Assembly: GCF_018812025.1 (NCBI RefSeq)
Contig: NC_063045.1
Span: 60,342,339-60,406,338, forward strand
Direction of reading: 5' to 3'
DNA: 64,000 bases
From: Megalobrama amblycephala
Taxonomy: Eukaryota; Chordata; Actinopteri; Cypriniformes; Xenocyprididae
In this document: positions 59,422 through 64,000 of the stretch, one piece after another
Layout of the letters: the number at the start of each line of letters is the position of its first letter
Numbering within the stretch: the stretch's first letter is position 1
The notes under the pieces: generated by a model
Told to the model about the DNA's origin: nothing
Databases searched by the model: none
Seen by the model: only the letters and a program-made list of their open reading frames with translations
Made by a program: the position numbers and the translations under genes

Positions 59422-60391
59422 AGGCCCGTTCACACCAAGAACGAGAATAATAAAGATATAGTTCTAAAAATCATTCTAAATATAAAAGAATATACGATAT
59501 AGAGAAACAATATCATTGGGATCACTTTCAGAATTTTTTTTTTTCCAGCTGTTGAACGATAAAACACTGACAGCCAATCAAAATCCGTTCTAATTTAAGG
59601 GCTCAAGAGTTTAAAATGGCAGACAACATTGCGGAGAAGTTAATTGCCCAGTTCCAGAAAAATCCAGCACTGTCTGACAAGTCAAACACCCTTTTCAAGG
59701 ATACTTTAAAGAGAACGGATATATGGAAAACAATCGGTCATACCCTCGGAATAAATGGTGAGAAGTATTAACGATGAGATCATTAAGCCAGGCTAGCAAA
59801 CAGTGTAATATAAAATATAAAAAATATAAAATCAGGTATCCTGCGCTAGTTTCGACAACATTGTCTTGCTTCCTTGGAAGATGCAGTAAAAAAGACTAGG
59901 CATTGTTTTTATTCCACTATATTCAGGCTTACCAGGTTTTCACAACAAAACCCGCCCAAATGCAACTCAAAACTATGGTAAAAATCATTTTTAGCAAGGT
60001 TCACCTGGTAAAATTCGCATTCCAGGGGCTAAATATCATGTTATTTGGGGTCGCTTCAACTCGCGGAGATGAGAAACAACATGCGGCAATAGTGTAAAAG
60101 TAGCCTAATTCCACGGGAAAACCGTGGACTTGATAACACTGACTATATTGACTTTGTCAGCTAAATTCACTGTTAGATTAGATCGATTACACTAGCTATT
60201 CACTCAAACATAGCATGCTGAGGACATCTGCTGGTTAAAGCCGTGTAAATGCAACAAGAACAGCAAAAACATGTACACGCTTTGAAACTGCAGCGTGTGA
60301 GAACGGACCGTTATCGTTCATTGGTGTGGACGCAAATATAGATATTGTTATAGTTATCTTTATAGTTATCATTCTTGATGTGAACGGGCCT
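59422..60391. mobile_element. PIF/Harbinger-type DNA element
   Basis: Ends aggcccgttcacaccaagaa and ttcttgatgtgaacgggcct are near-exact inverted repeats. Flanked by a 3-bp TAA duplication (59419-59421, 60392-60394), the TWA target of PIF/Harbinger elements. Carries a MADF-domain ORF near its left end. Confidence 0.7.
59616..59771 (+). CDS. MADF-domain ORF of Harbinger-type element (fragment)
   Basis: 51 codons from ATG at 59616 to TAA. The sequence MADNIAEKLIAQFQKNPALS and the following TLKRTDIWKTIGHTLGI fit the MADF pattern (LI...V/F...P.L.........K....W..I...L). MADF/Myb-like proteins are the second, DNA-binding product of PIF/Harbinger transposons. A donor-like sequence (aatg|gtgaga) sits just before the stop, so this may be exon 1 of a longer decayed gene. 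The transposase itself is absent. Confidence 0.5.
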   Translation: MADNIAEKLIAQFQKNPALSDKSNTLFKDTLKRTDIWKTIGHTLGINGEKY

Positions 60392-60442
60392 TAAGAGTAA
60401 TTTATCATATGTGAGTATAATATACTTATATATCCAAATTTA

Positions 60443-61655
60443 CAGTGCTCAGCGTAAATGAGTACACCCCCTTAGAAAAGTAACATTTTAAACAATATCT
60501 CAATGAACACAAAAACAATTTCCAAAATGCTGACAAGACTAAGTTTAATATAACATCTGTTTAACTTATAACATGAAAGTAAGGTTAATAATATAACTTA
60601 GAGAACAAAATTTTCAGTTTTACTCAAATTAGGGTGATGCAAAAATGAGTACACCCCACTGAAAGTCTCTGGAGCAAAGCTAAATTTTAGACTACAAATG
60701 TCTAATTTAACAAGAATTCAACCACAGGTGAGACTAATTATTCATTACACAGGTGTCCAGCAGACAGTTGACTATAAAAGGGTGTTAAAACCCTTTCCCA
60801 TTTCATGCTGTCAGCAATGGCACCACATGGAAGAGAAATGTCACAAGACATGAGAAAGAAAATAATTTCTTTACTCCAGAAAGGTGAAGAAGATCAGCAA
60901 AGCTTTACTTATCAGTCAGAATACTGTAGCAAAAGTGGTACAAAAATTTAAAAAAGATGGAACTGCAACCATCTCACAGAGACGTCCAGGTTGTCCATGG
61001 AAGTTAACACCTCGACAGGAGCGTCTTCTGATGAGAATGGTTGAAGAAAATCGGCATGCAAGTTCACTGCAGTTATCTAAAGAAATAGAAAGCCAAACTG
61101 GGGTGACTATTTCCTGTGACACAATACGGCATACACTGCAGAGTACTGCTCTATACTGAAAGAGAAGATGCTACCATCACTCCGTGCACTTTTCCAACAT
61201 GACAATGATCCTAAACACACATCTAAGGCCACTGTTGGATTTCTGAAGAAGAACAGGGTGAAAGTGATTCAGTGGCTCCTGATCTAAACCCAATCGAACA
61301 CCTGTGGGGAATTCTGAAGAGACAAGTTGAGCATCACTCTCCATCCAGCTTCCAGGTTTAAAAGATGCAAAATGTCGCCAACTTGTTGATTCGATGCCTA
61401 GAACTTGTCATTAAAAATCGTGGAGGCCATACAAAGTTCTAGATGTAGTAGTTTTTGTTTTGTGGTGTGCTCACTTTTGCATCACCCTAATTTTAGTAAA
61501 ACTGAAAAATGTGTAATCTAAGTTATATTATTAACCTTACTTTCATGTTTATAAGTTAAACAGATGTTATATTAAACTTAGTCTTGTCAACATTTTGGAA
61601 ATTGTTTTTGTGTTCATTGAGACATTGTTTAAAATTTCAAAGGGGCTGAGCACTG
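60443..61655. mobile_element. Tc1/mariner element with long inverted repeats
   Basis: Roughly 200-bp inverted repeats (left from cagtgctcagcgtaaatgag, right ending ggctgagcactg) flanked by TA at 60441-60442 and 61656-61657. The motif aaatgagtacacccc occurs at the outer and inner edge of the left repeat (about 60454 and 60642), an IR/DR arrangement. Contains a broken transposase gene. Confidence 0.85.
60817..61345 (+). pseudogene. Tc1-like transposase, broken
   Basis: The start MAPHGREMSQDMRKKIISLL is in one frame. The helix-turn-helix region (KISKALLISQNTVAKVVQKF, PWKLTPRQERLLMRMVEENR) is in another after a small deletion. The frame then stops at 61157, and a large internal deletion removes the segment with the first catalytic Asp. 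Downstream pieces still show HDNDPKHTS (second Asp) and [13 protein letters not shown] (catalytic Glu). Non-functional. Confidence 0.85.
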
Positions 61656-61816
61656 TATAAAGAGCTGTTCAATAATATAGTGACATTTTCACCTTCTGAA
61701 TCTCACAGACCTGAACCACATCTACAGACCAGAATATAAAGGAGTTGGATTTTTTGACTTGGATCAGTGAGCAACCGCATAGCAACACCCCGGCAACCAT
61801 CCACATCACCCTACGC

Positions 61817-62790
61817 TCTTAGAAAATAAGGTTCTACAGTATATAGAATTCTAGGGTTCTTGACTCAATTTTAAAGAACCCTATATGCCAAAAAGATTCT
61901 ATATAAGGAGAAATTAATTAAAGAATTAAGAAACCCTTGTTTTTAGTGACACCGGTGGCCGATAAGTGAACTGCAGCCAGCAACTATCGCTCATGCTGGG
62001 ACTCGTGCACATGTACAAGAGGCTGAACATGATTCAATTCCCAGAGAAGTTCTTTTTTGTTCTTTGTTTAGAAGCAATAAAGTTGGAAATACCTTTGCAA
62101 TGTTGTTAATGAACATCCCGACGCCGTCCTGCTGCTGAGAGCGACGTTTAGATGATTATGTAAATATGCGTGGCGCGCTTTCCTCTCAATAACAAAATAA
62201 ACAAAAACAAAAAAACGACAGCGATGAGAAAACAGAAGTTAAGAAACCATCGTAGCGATGTGGAAATGTTTGCACCAGCTCTGCAATTCACCAGTATCAT
62301 GTCGACAGATGAGGTAATTAAAACTACACTTTTGTTATGATAGTTTGACTATAAAGCATATTTAAGAATATTTACTATATATAGATCTGGCTATATGAGA
62401 CTACTTTTCTTTGCATGACACATTGACATTACAGTACAGAAGGGCTTTTTTGGCATTATAAGCATCCATTTAATGTGTCACTGAACGGAAGATAGGCTCT
62501 CGGGAGCGCGCGTAACCGTCACATCCTTTTGATTTTCCCGGCAAAAACGACCCGAGTGCTTCACATAAAAATCAGTCTACAGGCTTTCATAGACAACCTA
62601 GGAAGTCGGGGAAGGTCTTGTTGTTTAAGTTTCGTTACAAGCTGTTCACACCCATTACAAAGCGATTAATACTTTAAATGATTGCATAATAAATATATTA
62701 AAACAAAATTAAGTCATTAAAACGTGATCTCATGATGGAAACCCATAAAAGGTGAAGCACCTGACAGAACCTTTTCTTCTAACAGTGTAT
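61817..62790. mobile_element. Second GGTTCT...AGAACC short element, split
   Basis: Left part cttagaaaataaggttctac and gggttcttgactcaatttta. Right part acctgacagaaccttttctt to about 62786, equivalent to 59380-59415. An ~830-bp unidentified insertion lies between. Confidence 0.5.
62224..62340 (+). other. Small unidentified ORF in insertion
   Basis: 38 codons, MRKQKLRNHRSDVEMFAPAL and onward, with a donor-like GAG|gtaatt after MSTDE. It may be a first exon of a mobile-element gene. No domain recognised. Confidence 0.2.
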
Positions 62791-63349
62791 AGGCTATAGC
62801 ATATTGGCAAATTTTGCACACTCATGATCCAGTTCTTGTAAATCATTTGGGTATATACATGTTGTTTTACGGGTCATATTACTGTAAAACAGCTAAACTC
62901 CTTTTAGCAGGCTGATCTCAAAATCTAGAAGAAAAATATTGGAGTTTTATAGTGTGGTTTATTCATTTATGGGTTATTAAACAAAAAGCGTCCAGCTTCA
63001 GTTTATTCCAAATGCCTGAACAAACTACTACCTCATGTGTTAGTTCATGCCTCGTGAAAACAGTTACCGACCATTTGTATGTTTGTTTATTATGTTTATT
63101 AATGCGAGGCTGTCGTAAAACGTCACCACAGCTCTTTCCAAATGTGTGTGTGTGTGTGCTCTCGCTCTAAGCTTTTTGTGTATATTTCTCCAGCATTAGC
63201 TCATGTCTGGATTTTCACTCAGGCGCTGTGGAGGACACACTCCCTATTGATTGATGCATTGGTGGGGGCCTCAGGGCAGCGTTGGAATTAGTTTTATTTT
63301 ACATCCAAAAACCTCCTGCTTGCTATTTGCGTGTATTGCAGCAGGCAGA

Positions 63350-63660
63350 CTACTGTTAATGCGTTGCATTAGGATGCATTAAATTGATCCAAAGTGATAG
63401 TGAAGACACGTATAATGTTAGAAAAGATATTTGTATCACGTTTACCTCGAACATATGGAGCAACACAACTGTTTTCAACATTGATAATAATCAGAAATGT
63501 TTCTTAAGCAGCAAATCATCATATTAGAATGATTTCTGAAGGATCATGTGATACTGAAGACTGGAGTAATGATGCTGAAAATTCAGCTTTCAAATTATCA
63601 CAGGTATAAATTATTATTATTATTATTTTTAAATATATCCAAATAGAAAATAGTTGAAAT
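63350..63660. repeat. Common teleost interspersed repeat, copy 4
   Basis: ggatgcattaaattgatcca, gatttctgaaggatcatgtg and tgctgaaaattcagctttca. It is the most complete copy in the window, with both halves. Confidence 0.8.
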
Positions 63661-63755
63661 TACTTCACAATAGTAGGTATATCTGCCACGGTACAAGAAA
63701 AACTTTATTTAGAAGCAAAACTTATTTTAAGGTCATTATATCTTGAATTAAAGGT

Positions 63756-64000
63756 GCAATATGTAATATTTTCTGCCCGCTAGAGGCCTATTCAAAACAA
63801 AAGCGAAGCTTGATGGCGCCAAGTTTGAGCGGGGAATCTTGGGACATGTGGTCTTCACCTCACAGCTGGTGGAAAATAATCAGGATAGGACTCTGGAAGA
63901 AATCATGTTCATGGATGCGATTATTAACGTTACTGTAGTATGAAGCAGAGCAGAAGCGAGTGTTGTGGAGCTGAACGAGGAGCTGGAGCGATTGATCAAC
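63756..64000. repeat. Start of a short DNA element (aaaggtgcaatatgtaa), cut by window end
   Basis: Begins aaaggtgcaatatgtaatat and gcccgctagaggcctattca, a common cyprinid element type. The other end is beyond base 64000. Confidence 0.5.

Larger units (their letters stand above)
59226..60410. mobile_element. Short element with GGTTCTATATAGAACC motif, split by insertion
   Basis: ggttctatatagaact at 59240 and aggttctatatagaacctt at 59392, with agaaccctttatgcc between them. Interrupted by the element at 59422-60391. A related copy is at 61817-62790. Confidence 0.55.

Overview
The window is nuclear DNA from a teleost fish, most likely a cyprinid (carp, barb or danio relative). The genes are intron-split with vertebrate GT-AG splice sites. 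The non-coding DNA is packed with interspersed elements that I recognise as the common cyprinid type: short inverted-repeat DNA elements, a Tc1-like element, and the teleost repeat containing 'gatttctgaaggatcatgtg'. I see no bacterial operon, no CRISPR array, and no rRNA or tRNA gene.

Two protein genes are supported, both on the + strand. (1) The 3' two-thirds of a class I phosphatidylinositol transfer protein gene, best matched to pitpnb. It has seven coding exons between 1120 and 12615, including an 8-nt microexon, and encodes the last ~174 residues. Its earlier exons lie left of base 1. (2) mn1, the MN1 transcriptional co-regulator. It has a GC-rich, TATA-containing promoter near 25870-26190, a 5' UTR exon ending at 26524, and a giant coding exon (26758-29904, ATG at 26799). 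One or two downstream exons follow (37347-37402 and about 39030-40260). PITPNB and MN1 are also neighbours in human, so this is conserved synteny. The reading frame of the last mn1 exon(s) is unresolved and is the main gene-structure question here.

Layout: 1-12615 pitpnb exons and introns, with a nested DNA-transposon complex at 5920-8615 and a minisatellite-bearing foldback element at 11131-12306. 12616-25860 is pitpnb 3' UTR and intergenic DNA with many inverted-repeat elements. 25870-40260 is mn1, whose ~7.4-kb first intron after the big exon holds microsatellites and another minisatellite-bearing element. 40260-64000 is gene-poor, as expected beside MN1. It contains several unique TAATTA-rich stretches that may be conserved regulatory DNA, a ~230-bp local duplication, an approximately 2.5-kb array of a 22-bp hairpin-forming minisatellite, a PIF/Harbinger-type element carrying a MADF-domain ORF, and a decayed Tc1/mariner copy.

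The two genes do not form a pathway. Pitpnb moves phosphatidylinositol and phosphatidylcholine between membranes; Mn1 is a nuclear co-regulator. The most unusual DNA is the pair of element families in which a tandem minisatellite has grown inside a short inverted-repeat transposon: 21-bp units in three copies, and 22-bp units in one of four copies.
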